Part shown: positions 26,549 through 35,094 of the stretch, piece by piece
How positions within the stretch are numbered: the stretch's first letter is position 1
Layout: each line of letters opens with the position of its first letter
Assembly: GCF_014596945.1 (NCBI RefSeq)
Contig: NZ_JACVXB010000004.1
Coordinates: forward strand, 186,001 to 250,000
Length of the DNA stretch: 64,000 nt
Source of the DNA: Aestuariibaculum sediminum
GTDB lineage: Bacteria > Bacteroidota > Bacteroidia > Flavobacteriales > Flavobacteriaceae
Reading direction: 5' to 3'
Position numbers and translations under genes: made by a program
The notes under the pieces: generated by a model
What the model saw: only the letters and a program-made list of their open reading frames with translations
Databases searched by the model: none
Told to the model about the DNA's origin: nothing

Positions 26549-27361
26549 ATGAAAAAGTTTATCCTTCCAATTATAACTATCATACTAGTTAGTTGTAATG
26601 AAGACAGTGTGAAAAGTACGATCGATACAGCAGTAGCTCTTGAAGCTTTAAATGAGTATGCTACTGTTAACAAAGTATTTCAGGATGTAGGGAATAATAG
26701 TGGTGATGCCATATTAGCCTCAGAAAAGTCTATTGCGATTAGTTCAAAATCATTGCAAGCAAGTGTAGAGGAGGTGTTAATTACTGTTACTCCATTAGAT
26801 TTAACAACGTTTCCTAAAACCATAACTATCGATTATCAAGATGGTGTATTATGTAAAGATGGTGTTACTCGTAAAGGTGTAGTAACTGTTATTTCTACAA
26901 ATTGGTATGGCATTCCAGAAAGTGAACATACAGCTACATTTAATAATTATTATCATAACGATTATAAAGTTGAGGGAACCCATTATGTGAAAAATTTGGG
27001 TGAGAACAATGAAGGACATTTGGAATATAGTGTTTTAGTTGAAAATGGAATGATCACAACACCTTCCGGGGGAACTATTAATTATTCTGAAGAATCCACA
27101 AGAACTTGGGTAGTAGGTAGCGACACTCCATTTAATATTTGGGACGATCAGTATGTACTTGATGGTATGCAAAGTGGTACAAGCTCTAAAGGAATAGATT
27201 ATACTTTAACAACCGAAGTTCCTTTACATTTTGTATTATTACCACGCAACATCGAATCAGGTATAATAGATGTCGATGTTGCCGATATTCAGGATATAAA
27301 ATTAAATTATACTAACGGAACGGTTACCATCCTAGGAAAGACGTTCCCTATGCAGAATTAG
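26549..27361 (+). CDS. Lipoprotein of unknown function
   Basis: A 270-residue predicted lipoprotein (IILVSC, Cys16). I do not recognise a family. The mature part is beta-rich, with phrases such as TITIDYQDGVLCKDGVTRKGVVTV and a C-terminal GTVTILGKTFP; these look like immunoglobulin- or lipocalin-like strands. It has its own divergent upstream region and ends at a terminator, so it is probably monocistronic and placed at the outer membrane. Confidence 0.75.
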   Translation: MKKFILPIITIILVSCNEDSVKSTIDTAVALEALNEYATVNKVFQDVGNNSGDAILASEKSIAISSKSLQASVEEVLITVTPLDLTTFPKTITIDYQDGVLCKDGVTRKGVVTVISTNWYGIPESEHTATFNNYYHNDYKVEGTHYVKNLGENNEGHLEYSVLVENGMITTPSGGTINYSEESTRTWVVGSDTPFNIWDDQYVLDGMQSGTSSKGIDYTLTTEVPLHFVLLPRNIESGIIDVDVADIQDIKLNYTNGTVTILGKTFPMQN

Positions 27362-27380
27362 TTTTTCAAAAAAGATAAAA

Positions 27381-27409
27381 AAAGGCTTATTGAATTTCAA
27401 TAAGCCTTT
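27381..27409. terminator. Bidirectional terminator
   Basis: Stem AAAGGCTTATTGAA / TTCAATAAGCCTTT around one central T, flanked by A and T runs, between the lipoprotein and the convergent ABC gene. Confidence 0.85.
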
Positions 27410-27411
27410 TT

Positions 27412-28080
27412 TTATTGTTCATCAGTGATATTTCCATCAACCATAACCAGTTTTCTGTCAGCGAGATTGGCTAGTTCTTCGTTATGTGTTACAATCACAA
27501 AGGTTTGTCCAAATTCATCACGAAGTTTAAAAAAAAGACTATGCAGATTTTCGGCCGTTTCGCTGTCTAAATTTCCTGAAGGTTCATCAGCAAAAATTAA
27601 ATCTGGATTATTAATTAATGCTCTGGCAACAGCTACACGCTGTTGTTCTCCTCCTGAAAGCTCATTTGGTTTATGATTGTATCGATGCGATAAACCAAGA
27701 AAATTAAGAAGTTCTTTGGCTCGTTTTTCGGCATCTGCCTTTTTTGTGCCTTTAATGAAAGCGGGAAGACAAACATTTTCTAAAGCAGAAAATTCGGGTA
27801 ATAATTGATGAAACTGAAAAATAAAGCCAATGTGTTCATTTCTAAATTTAGCTAAAGCCTTGTCTTTTAAATTAGCTATTTCTACGCCATTAATAGTAAG
27901 TTGATAGTCGTTATTAGATGCGGCTTTATCAAGTGTACTTAAAATTTGCAAAAGCGTCGTTTTACCGGCCCCAGATGCACCAACAATAGAAACAACTTCT
28001 CCTTTTTTTATATGTAAATTTACACCTTTTAAAACTTCTAAATCATTGTAAAATTTATGTATGTTTTTTGCTTTAATCAT
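27412..28080 (-). CDS. ABC transporter ATP-binding protein, LolD-like
   Basis: A 222-residue ATPase with Walker [10 protein letters not shown] (about residue 35), signature LSGGEQQR, Walker [13 protein letters not shown] and the switch His in VTHNEEL. It belongs to the LolD/MacB group that powers lipoprotein release or similar envelope export. No permease gene is adjacent, so its partner must be elsewhere. It is divergent from folE, with 118 bases between. Confidence 0.9.
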   Translation of the reverse strand: MIKAKNIHKFYNDLEVLKGVNLHIKKGEVVSIVGASGAGKTTLLQILSTLDKAASNNDYQLTINGVEIANLKDKALAKFRNEHIGFIFQFHQLLPEFSALENVCLPAFIKGTKKADAEKRAKELLNFLGLSHRYNHKPNELSGGEQQRVAVARALINNPDLIFADEPSGNLDSETAENLHSLFFKLRDEFGQTFVIVTHNEELANLADRKLVMVDGNITDEQ

Positions 28081-28198
28081 GGATATGTAATAGGAGCCGT
28101 GAATTTACTACATTAAGCCGTGTTGTACAATTAAGAATTGTATTTTATTGCAAAATGCAATTTATACTCTATATTTAATATTCTAAAACAAATCAAAA

Positions 28199-28786
28199 AT
28201 GCATTATAAATCGTTTGAGGAATACCATGACGAAACTACCGATGGTATTAAACAAAATTATGATAAAATTATCCAGGAATTGGGTGAAGATACCAGTCGC
28301 GACGGACTTTTAAAAACACCAGAACGTGCAGCAAAGGCCATGCAGTTTTTAACACAAGGCTATCATCAGGATCCTGTTGAAATTTTAAAAGCAGCCATGT
28401 TTGAAGAAAGTTACAACGAAATGGTAATTGTAAAAGATATTGAATTGTATTCCCTGTGCGAACACCATATATTACCATTTTTTGGCAAGGCACATATTGC
28501 TTACATTCCTAATGGCCATATTGTGGGGTTGAGTAAATTACCACGAGTGGTTGATGTTTTTGCCAGACGCTTACAAGTTCAGGAGCGCTTAACCGAACAA
28601 ATTTTAGACTGCATAAACGATACTTTAAATCCGCAAGGGGTTGCCGTTGTAATTGAGGCATCTCATATGTGTATGATGATGCGAGGTGTTCAAAAACAAA
28701 ACTCTTTAACGACTACTTCAGGGTTTCGCGGTCAGTTTGAAAAAATAGAAACTCGTAATGAGTTTTTAAAGCTTATTGGGAAGTAG
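28199..28786 (+). CDS. folE: GTP cyclohydrolase I
   Basis: Converts GTP to dihydroneopterin triphosphate for folate or pterin synthesis. The 195-residue protein shows the zinc site [20 protein letters not shown] and SHMCMMMRG (Cys, His, Cys ligands), plus the [17 protein letters not shown] entry motif. Length is typical. The next gene starts 152 bases on and has no functional link I can see. Confidence 0.95.
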   Translation: MHYKSFEEYHDETTDGIKQNYDKIIQELGEDTSRDGLLKTPERAAKAMQFLTQGYHQDPVEILKAAMFEESYNEMVIVKDIELYSLCEHHILPFFGKAHIAYIPNGHIVGLSKLPRVVDVFARRLQVQERLTEQILDCINDTLNPQGVAVVIEASHMCMMMRGVQKQNSLTTTSGFRGQFEKIETRNEFLKLIGK

Positions 28787-28850
28787 TTTTTAGCACAATA
28801 TATTGCATTTAATAGATTCTTAATTTGCTTATTAATAATAAGTTGTGATG

Positions 28851-28870
28851 TAATGTCGTTTTAATGTCGT
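28851..28870 (+). promoter_or_regulatory. Direct repeat upstream of the HTH-amidase gene
   Basis: TAATGTCGT occurs at 28851-28859 and again at 28862-28870, eleven bases apart (one helical turn), about 70 bases before the ATG. It is a plausible binding site for an XRE-type dimer, perhaps for the product of the gene itself. Confidence 0.4.
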
Positions 28871-28938
28871 GTGAAAGACCCGATTATTTTTTTGAATGTT
28901 TTTAAAATGAATTTATTCTTGTTAGAAATTCAATTTGA

Positions 28939-30192
28939 ATGAAAACTGTAGACTTTGGAACTCAATTATTTGAAATTAGAAATGCAAAAGGGCTAACTCA
29001 AGAAGAGGTTGCCGATTTGTGTAATATTTCTGCACGCACTATTCAGCGAATCGAGTCTGGTAAAGTACAACCTAGGGCATATACAATAAAAGTCATTTCA
29101 GAAGCTTTAGGATTTGATTTTTTTAAAGAAACAGTAAGTTTAGCTGAAGCTTTAGAAGAAAGTAAAAGTTTAAAATTGAATAAGCCATCCATTTTATGGT
29201 TTATAAAGGATTTATTTAATTTAAAAACAAATACAATGAAAAAAGTATCTATTTTAACGACTTTATGTTTAATTGTTGGGGTCAGCTTAATTTCTTTTAA
29301 ATCGGAAATTAAAGCCCAAGGCTCGAAAAAGAACAAAGTATTTTCTTATTCCGAAATTGAAAATGACACGAATCATTCCGGAGTAAAAAAAGGAAGAATT
29401 CAAGTTGCTTTTACAGGTGAACAAACGCTTGAAAACCTAGTTTCAATTAAAAATAATTTAGAAGACAAGGGAATTAAACTTAATTTTAGAGAAGTTAAGT
29501 TTGATGAGAATGGCTTGCTTCAATCTATAGATTATGATGTAGATTGTAATGATGGTTTTAAAGGAAGGTATTCTATTAACCAATTAAATTCTATTAACAA
29601 GGATAAAAGAATTGGTTTTTATCGGGATTACTCAGAAACTGCTGAAGTCCCTTTTTTTGTTGGAAAGTTAAAAAAAGTAATCGTTATTGATGTAGGGCAT
29701 GGAGGAGTGGATCCTGGGAATATTTCATCCGAATCTAAAGAAAAGGATATTGTCTTAAAAATAGCAGAAAAAGTAAAGAGCATTTATAAAGAATCAGGTT
29801 TTGAAATATTAATGACAAGAACTTCAGATGATTTTAAAAGTTTGGGAAATAGAGTAAAATTTATTAATAATTTAAGTCCAGAGTTTGTTATATCCTTACA
29901 CACTCACATGGTTAATGATTTAAACACTCATGGGTTGAATATTTTTGTTGCCAGAGATGGGGTTTTTAAAGAACAATCGAATAATTTAGCAAAGAAGATG
30001 AGTTCAACTCTGGAAGGTAATTTTAAGGTTAATGAAATTAAAAATGCTAATTTCAAAATCTTGAAAAATATTAATTGTCCAGGAGTTTTAATTGATTTAG
30101 GGAACATGATGAACGCAATAGATAAAGATTTGTTATTAACTGAAAAAGGTCAAAATAAAATAGCAGAAGAAATTGTTAAAACAATAAAATAA
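28939..30192 (+). CDS. XRE-type HTH fused through a membrane segment to an N-acetylmuramoyl-L-alanine amidase domain
   Basis: A 417-residue fusion. Residues 8-60 form an XRE helix-turn-helix (LTQEEVADLCNISARTIQRIES). Residues about 103-120 are hydrophobic and could cross the membrane. Residues 150-240 are an unknown region (LENLVSIKNNLEDKGIKLNF). Residues 245-417 form an Amidase_3 domain with zinc ligands His254 (GHGG), Glu268 and His321. The usual catalytic Glu of VLVELG is Asp386 (LIDLG). An internal ATG (Met100, base 29236) would give a signal-peptide form of the amidase alone. The next gene starts one base after the stop. Confidence 0.8.
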   Translation: MKTVDFGTQLFEIRNAKGLTQEEVADLCNISARTIQRIESGKVQPRAYTIKVISEALGFDFFKETVSLAEALEESKSLKLNKPSILWFIKDLFNLKTNTMKKVSILTTLCLIVGVSLISFKSEIKAQGSKKNKVFSYSEIENDTNHSGVKKGRIQVAFTGEQTLENLVSIKNNLEDKGIKLNFREVKFDENGLLQSIDYDVDCNDGFKGRYSINQLNSINKDKRIGFYRDYSETAEVPFFVGKLKKVIVIDVGHGGVDPGNISSESKEKDIVLKIAEKVKSIYKESGFEILMTRTSDDFKSLGNRVKFINNLSPEFVISLHTHMVNDLNTHGLNIFVARDGVFKEQSNNLAKKMSSTLEGNFKVNEIKNANFKILKNINCPGVLIDLGNMMNAIDKDLLLTEKGQNKIAEEIVKTIK

Positions 30193-30193
30193 A

Positions 30194-30469
30194 TTGAATA
30201 AATACAAAATTTTACTCCTTGGACTTCTTTTTGATGCCCTTGGTTATGTGTCTTTTTTTATTCCTGGAATAGGGGAGTTTTCGGATATTGTCTGGGCGCC
30301 GGTCTCAGGTTGGTTAATGACCAAACTATACAAAGGAAAACCAGGAAAAATTGCCGGTGTGGTTTCATTTGTCGAAGAAGCGGTACCTGGGCTGGATGTT
30401 ATTCCTACCTTTACTTTAATGTGGTTATATACTTATGTTTTTAAAAAAGAACCCCAAGAGACAAAATAA
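30194..30469 (+). CDS. Small membrane protein of unknown function
   Basis: A 91-residue protein starting at TTG one base after the amidase fusion, with two or three hydrophobic stretches (about 5-35 with IPGIGEFSDIVWAPVSGWLM, and about 66-82). I see no catalytic motif and no family I can name with certainty. Close coupling and the shared terminator suggest it works with, or is regulated along with, the fusion protein. There is no useful alternative start, because the first helix begins right after the TTG. Confidence 0.7.
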   Translation: MNKYKILLLGLLFDALGYVSFFIPGIGEFSDIVWAPVSGWLMTKLYKGKPGKIAGVVSFVEEAVPGLDVIPTFTLMWLYTYVFKKEPQETK

Positions 30470-30470
30470 A

Positions 30471-30505
30471 AAAAATCCCTTTCTGTAAGGAAAGGGATTT
30501 TTTTT
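30471..30505. terminator. Bidirectional terminator
   Basis: Stem AAAATCCCTTTC / GGAAAGGGATTTT with loop TGTAA, between convergent genes. Confidence 0.88.
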
Positions 30506-30507
30506 TA

Positions 30508-32775
30508 TTAAAGTTGATAATTTAATCCAATACTAATATTTCTGCCCATATTGAAGATGCCATCAGGCTTTAAACGCGACAGATGGTTGATGTAAGTTTT
30601 ATTAGTTAAGTTTGTTCCCGAAATATTAATTGTAGCTTCATTTTTAAACAAGCTGAAGCTACCACCAAAACCAGCACTAAGTAAGTTGTAACCATCGGTT
30701 GTAGTTTCAAAAATCCCCACATTATTTTGGTTAAAGGTGCTTGCAAGTTTAACAAATGCATAGGCATTATTGAGCCAAGGTCTTTCAAATTCAACTCGTA
30801 AAACATTGCTTAAAGAATTTGCAGGGATAAGTGGCAAATAGTTGTCATTGTCCTGTTTTCCAGTAACCGTTTCAAAACTTGATTCAATATGTAACCAATG
30901 GATAGGGTGCGGGTGGATATGCAGTCCTACTTCTCCACCATATAATTTGGCATCATTTTGAATATAATCATAAACAGGCGTATTGTTTGTTATAGCGCCA
31001 TTAGGAGATAGGTAAATATAATCGTTTACTTTGTTATAAAACCCATTAGCGAAAAACTCAACATGTTCGTTTTTGTATTCTAAGGCTAAATCCCATTGAA
31101 AATTTTGTTCATTATTTAAGTCAGAATTACCTACTTCGTAACGATTAGATGCATGGTGGATGCCATCGGAAGTTAATTCGGCTAAATTAGGGGCTCTAAA
31201 TCCTGAAGCAAAGTTAAAACGCGCTGTTAAATTTTGGCTTAGGTTTGTTTTGATACCTAACGCCCCATTAAAACTGTTAAAATCTCTATTCAATCCTGAA
31301 ACAACATTAATCTTTCGGTTGTCGTAGCGTGCCCCTAGTTGAATATCAAGATTATTGAAATGAATGTGTGAAGTTCCCATTACTCCAAAATCGTTGGTGG
31401 TAGCATCGGGGATTAATTGTTCTTCACCGTAGTTTGTATTCACTTGATGCATGCCTTGAACACCGATTATAGTTTCAAATTTACCTAGTTCCGGTAAGGT
31501 GTATTTAATATCATAATTGGCCGTTTTTAATTTCATTTGTAAAGCAGCCTCTAGAAACTCATGTTCCTCATGATGTTCCTCTTCGTGTTCCTCATGATGT
31601 TCCTCTTCGTGTTCTTCAAGATGTTCATCTTCATGTTCCTCTTCGTCATGATGATGTTCATCTTCAAACTCTTTACGATCGTTGTATATGTAGCCTAAAT
31701 TAATATCTAATTTTGATGCATTCAAGAAAATTGTAGTTTTCGAACTGAATACATGATTAGTAATATCCTGAAAAGGGAGTAACGGTGTTTTTAGGGTGCT
31801 TTGTTCACCAATTTCCTCTGGTATCCCTAGTTTTGAATGGTTCACATTATATCTAAAATCCGTTTTAAAGGAATTTTCCTGATATCCTATACCAGCTTTA
31901 AAATCTTGTTCTCTAAATCGGGTATTTGTCACGCGGTAGTCAGATGTGTTATAATCAGAATGTTCGCTAAGGTTTCCTCTAAACAAGAATTTAAAATTGT
32001 TTTCTGAAGCTTTGTAGCCTGCCCCTGTATTGAATCCTTGGGTGTTACTAAAATAATTACCACCAAGATCTCCTTTTGATGTGCCTTCTGCTGCAAATTT
32101 TTCAGGGTTGAGATACAAAACGCCTCCAAGCGCATCACTACCATAAAGTAAGGAAGCCGGACCTTTAATTACCTCTACACTTTCAACACCACTGCTACTT
32201 ACTCCAAGACCATGTTCACCTCCGAATTGCTGATTTTCTAGTCTCACGCCTTGGGTGTAAACCAAAACGCGATTAGCACTTAAACCACGTATAACAGGTT
32301 TGCCTATACTTAAACCTGTGGTTACACTTTCAACACCGGCAATATTGCTAATACCATCAATTAAATTAATTGCACCATTGGCATTTAAATCTTTTACAGA
32401 AGCACGCTCTACCTTCATTACATTTTCACTTTGCAATTTATGAAATGGTGTGGAAATAATAATATCCTCCATTTCTATAGCTGATGCATCCAAACGTATT
32501 TCAATGTATTGCAAATTAGGAACATTTACATTTATAGCCTTAGTTTCGTAACCCAGAATAGAAATAACTACTTTGTAATTTCCCGATGGCAGATTATTTA
32601 TTGTGAAATTACCAAGATCGTCGGTTGTAGTTCCTTTTTCAAGGTCTGTAAAATAGATATTAGCATAGGTTAGGGGGGTGCTGGTATCATTATCTAGAAC
32701 CAAGCCTTTTAAAGTATTTTGTGAATATAAATGAGTCACTGCTAAAAACAGCAATATATTTAAAAGTAATCGCAT
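30508..32775 (-). CDS. TonB-dependent receptor with His/Glu-rich loop, probable metal uptake
   Basis: A 755-residue outer-membrane receptor: signal peptide (cleavage near LYSQN), a carboxypeptidase-like regulatory domain (about 20-105), plug (about 115-225, with VIRGLSANRVLVYTQGVRLENQQFGGEHG) and a beta-barrel ending in ISIGLNYQL. At about residues 367-407 lies a loop made almost only of His, Glu and Asp, coded by 12-base tandem repeats. Such a loop and a His-rich gene upstream suggest zinc or another divalent metal as substrate. It is 132 bases downstream of the small His-rich gene. Confidence 0.9.
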   Translation of the reverse strand: MRLLLNILLFLAVTHLYSQNTLKGLVLDNDTSTPLTYANIYFTDLEKGTTTDDLGNFTINNLPSGNYKVVISILGYETKAINVNVPNLQYIEIRLDASAIEMEDIIISTPFHKLQSENVMKVERASVKDLNANGAINLIDGISNIAGVESVTTGLSIGKPVIRGLSANRVLVYTQGVRLENQQFGGEHGLGVSSSGVESVEVIKGPASLLYGSDALGGVLYLNPEKFAAEGTSKGDLGGNYFSNTQGFNTGAGYKASENNFKFLFRGNLSEHSDYNTSDYRVTNTRFREQDFKAGIGYQENSFKTDFRYNVNHSKLGIPEEIGEQSTLKTPLLPFQDITNHVFSSKTTIFLNASKLDINLGYIYNDRKEFEDEHHHDEEEHEDEHLEEHEEEHHEEHEEEHHEEHEFLEAALQMKLKTANYDIKYTLPELGKFETIIGVQGMHQVNTNYGEEQLIPDATTNDFGVMGTSHIHFNNLDIQLGARYDNRKINVVSGLNRDFNSFNGALGIKTNLSQNLTARFNFASGFRAPNLAELTSDGIHHASNRYEVGNSDLNNEQNFQWDLALEYKNEHVEFFANGFYNKVNDYIYLSPNGAITNNTPVYDYIQNDAKLYGGEVGLHIHPHPIHWLHIESSFETVTGKQDNDNYLPLIPANSLSNVLRVEFERPWLNNAYAFVKLASTFNQNNVGIFETTTDGYNLLSAGFGGSFSLFKNEATINISGTNLTNKTYINHLSRLKPDGIFNMGRNISIGLNYQL
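31562..31645. repeat. Seven 12-base tandem repeats inside the receptor gene
   Basis: Units of the type TGTTCCTCTTCG and TGTTCCTCATGA alternate, partly as a 24-base unit. On the coding strand they give His and Glu runs. Being multiples of three, gain or loss of units would change loop length without breaking the frame. Confidence 0.85.
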
Positions 32776-32907
32776 ATTACGTATATTTTATCTGGTGTCA
32801 AAACGCTGTTAATTTCCTCAAAAATGAAATTTAACAATTATGACTTTCAGATGATTTTATAAATTAATTGTGTTTACTGGTAAACTTACCAGTGTATTTA
32901 TTGATGG

Positions 32908-33240
32908 TTAGATAAGGGAAGGGGGGCCGCGTAATGCGGTTTGTAAGCGTTGATACTCGCTTAAAAATTGATATTGTGAGACTATTTGAATTGATTCCTC
33001 TTTTATTAAGAAAATATTATATTTAAAAAAGTGAAAAGTGTAGTTATGAAAAACCTTGTATTTGTAGAAATCACAATCAAGGTTAAGTTCGTGTAAGTGC
33101 GTGGTTTTTTCTCCTTTACAAATATCATGATGGTGGTGCGCAAAAAGGTGAGCAAACTTATTGATAGTAGGAGTAAGTAGTGCAATAGCTAAAAGCAATG
33201 CTACTATTTTTAACGCCTTATGTATCTTTAATTGTTGCAT
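32908..33240 (-). CDS. Small His-rich exported or membrane protein
   Basis: A 110-residue protein with a hydrophobic N-terminal segment (about 10-28) followed by FAHLFAHHHHDICKGEKTTHLHELNLDCDF, rich in His and Cys, and a C-terminus ending RGPPSLI. I do not know a named family, but small proteins of this layout sit beside metal-related receptors in Bacteroidota. It starts directly after the upstream gene with no gap, and the receptor lies downstream, so the three are probably one operon. Confidence 0.72.
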   Translation of the reverse strand: MQQLKIHKALKIVALLLAIALLTPTINKFAHLFAHHHHDICKGEKTTHLHELNLDCDFYKYKVFHNYTFHFFKYNIFLIKEESIQIVSQYQFLSEYQRLQTALRGPPSLI

Positions 33241-33735
33241 TTAGTCTAAAAAACGCTTTAAACCAAAACGTATTAGTATTTTTTTTGCAAAGTTCCAAAA
33301 AAACTCGAACTGACCAAACAACCAACCAAAAGAAACTAATAATATTTGATAAAAGATTAGGCCAATAAAAATAAATAGAATCCAGTAAAGAACAGGGTTT
33401 AGATTTTCTTGTGTAATTCCAATTAATTTTATTAATGGTCGGCTAATGTATAGCGATGAAGAGCCTGTTAAGGCAAAGACAATGTAAATACGAATAAATT
33501 CCCAACGGTACTTAACAACCCATTTGTTTTGCAGTTTTTTAAACGTGAACAGGACAAATTTTAATAAAAGGTAGTAAATAACAAGGCTTAACAATACATT
33601 AAAAATGATATGCTCTTCCTTTATGAAAATAAAAGACAATTTAAATGCAGAGTAGGCTAGAATAATAACCCCTAAAAAAGGAAAGACGAGCTGCCAGTTT
33701 TGCTGTATTTGCCAACGTTGTTTAAATGTGTTCAC
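33241..33735 (-). CDS. DUF6787 family membrane protein
   Basis: A 164-residue protein with an N-terminal KQRWQIQQNWQL and four or five hydrophobic segments; RIYIVFALTGSSSLYISRPLIKLIGI is the conserved block of this Flavobacteriaceae family. Function unknown. The start is GTG. A promoter box lies 20 bases upstream, making this the first gene of the probable operon with the His-rich protein and the TonB receptor. Confidence 0.72.
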   Translation of the reverse strand: MNTFKQRWQIQQNWQLVFPFLGVIILAYSAFKLSFIFIKEEHIIFNVLLSLVIYYLLLKFVLFTFKKLQNKWVVKYRWEFIRIYIVFALTGSSSLYISRPLIKLIGITQENLNPVLYWILFIFIGLIFYQILLVSFGWLFGQFEFFWNFAKKILIRFGLKRFLD

Positions 33736-33755
33736 CTTTTATATAGTTGTTGGGG

Positions 33756-33763
33756 CAAAAGTA
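33756..33763 (-). promoter_or_regulatory. Putative -7 box for the DUF6787-receptor operon
   Basis: CAAAAGTA on the + strand is TACTTTTG on the minus strand, fitting TAnnTTTG, 20 bases before the GTG start. Confidence 0.5.
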
Positions 33764-33773
33764 ATGAAAGCAA

Positions 33774-34214
33774 TTAAATTCTAGGTAGAAAACCTGTTAA
33801 TTGTTGATTGTAAGTGAGCTGAAAATAAATGAAATAATTGTAAAGTTTGTAATTTACTTCGTAACCATAATCTATGTTGGGCTGATAGTCTATTTGAAGC
33901 TGATATAAATTAGGGTTATACCTCGAAGGTTGAAGCACACGGTTATTCCATTCGTTTACAAAAAAGAGATTTCTGGTTTCTAAATATTGCTGAGAATAAT
34001 AACCTTCAGGTTTTGCAATACTATTTAACCAGTAATTAAAACCAGGCTCTATGATAATAATTTCATATTCCAAATCATCATTAGCTATACTAACGGTATC
34101 ACTTAATTTAGTAGCACTTAATTCTTCTTTATTACTTTTATTTGCAACAGGTTTTGCAGTGTTACATCCAATTACAAGAGCCATAACGATTATGATGTAA
34201 AGAGATGTTTTCAT
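33774..34214 (-). CDS. DUF6146 family lipoprotein
   Basis: A 146-residue predicted lipoprotein (ALVIGC, Cys17). The conserved block is EIIIIEPGFNYWLNSIAKPEGYYSQQYLE followed by YRPNIDYGYEVNY-like sequence (QPNIDYGYEVNYKLYNYF), which I recognise as DUF6146 of Flavobacteriaceae. Function unknown. It ends 38 bases before the promoter-proximal start of the DUF6787 gene, so some read-through into that operon is possible. Confidence 0.78.
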   Translation of the reverse strand: MKTSLYIIIVMALVIGCNTAKPVANKSNKEELSATKLSDTVSIANDDLEYEIIIIEPGFNYWLNSIAKPEGYYSQQYLETRNLFFVNEWNNRVLQPSRYNPNLYQLQIDYQPNIDYGYEVNYKLYNYFIYFQLTYNQQLTGFLPRI

Positions 34215-34298
34215 AGCTTACAAAGTGTTGTTTTAGAGTTAACTATTTTACTAAATATACGAAAAATTAAAGCGGAATGGAAGGGGTTTAACAAAATA

Positions 34299-34328
34299 AA
34301 AACGTCAAACCATAGGGTTTGACGTTTT
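34299..34328 (-). terminator. Terminator after the DUF937 gene
   Basis: Stem AAAACGTCAAACC / GGGTTTGACGTTTT around ATA, 24 bases beyond the stop of the minus-strand DUF937 gene and upstream of the DUF6146 gene. Confidence 0.8.
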
Positions 34329-34351
34329 ATGATTTATATTAACTAAAGGAA

Positions 34352-34990
34352 TTAATTTTTAAACAAGCCTCCTAAAAGTCCGCCAAGCCCACTTTTCTTT
34401 TTATTTCCTCCTAAAACCATCCCAGCAACATCGTCTATTACGCTACCGTCGCCATCAGCATCTAGAATGGATTCAAGAAAACTTTGTTCACTTTGCGGAG
34501 AGTTACCGCCAATTAAGCCGCCAAGTAAACTTTCTAACCCGTTGGAACTATTTACATTTTCTTGTTTCGCTTTATTTCCTAAAACTCCCATTAAAATTGG
34601 AGCTGCCACTTTTAATATTTGTGCCACCGATCCAGAATCCATACCAGCCTTTGCGCCCAGTACATTTTCAACATGTTGCTGTTTACTTCCTAAAACATGG
34701 TTTAATATTTTACTTCCATCTGTAATAACATTTTCATCAACACCTCCATGAAACAAATCGCCTAAGTTATTTAGAATGCCTCCGTCATGCTTGCCACTAT
34801 TTAGAGCACTCAGTAATCCTTCTGCTCCTTCTGGAGATGATGCATTGCGTTTCATGGCCTGCATTAAAACAGGCAAAGCCATAGTTAAAACGTCTTGTGT
34901 TTTTCCTTTTGATTGATTCGTTTGATTTGATACACCATTGACTATGGATTGTCCTAAATCACTGTTTAATAAGTCTAAAATGCCAGACAT
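34352..34990 (-). CDS. DUF937 domain protein
   Basis: A 212-residue protein of the DUF937 (YidB-like) family: alpha-helical with Gly- and Asn-rich linkers, repeats of GLLGGL type, and a C-terminal DADGDGSVIDDVAGMVLGG stretch that resembles a calcium-binding loop. No signal peptide is seen. Function unknown. It has its own terminator and lies just downstream of serA on the same strand, separated by a weak hairpin. Confidence 0.8.
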   Translation of the reverse strand: MSGILDLLNSDLGQSIVNGVSNQTNQSKGKTQDVLTMALPVLMQAMKRNASSPEGAEGLLSALNSGKHDGGILNNLGDLFHGGVDENVITDGSKILNHVLGSKQQHVENVLGAKAGMDSGSVAQILKVAAPILMGVLGNKAKQENVNSSNGLESLLGGLIGGNSPQSEQSFLESILDADGDGSVIDDVAGMVLGGNKKKSGLGGLLGGLFKN

Positions 34991-35043
34991 GATATTGTTT
35001 AATTTTATGGTTAATAAATTTGCTTAGTTATGGGATAAAAAAA

Positions 35044-35067
35044 GTCCCATACATACGTATAGGACTC
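35044..35067 (-). terminator. Terminator after serA
   Basis: Hairpin AGTCC...ATAC / GTAT...GGACT with two mismatched bases, followed on the minus strand by a T run; 28 bases beyond the serA stop. Confidence 0.6.
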
Positions 35068-35094
35068 CATTTTGTTATCAAAGTCACATTAAAA

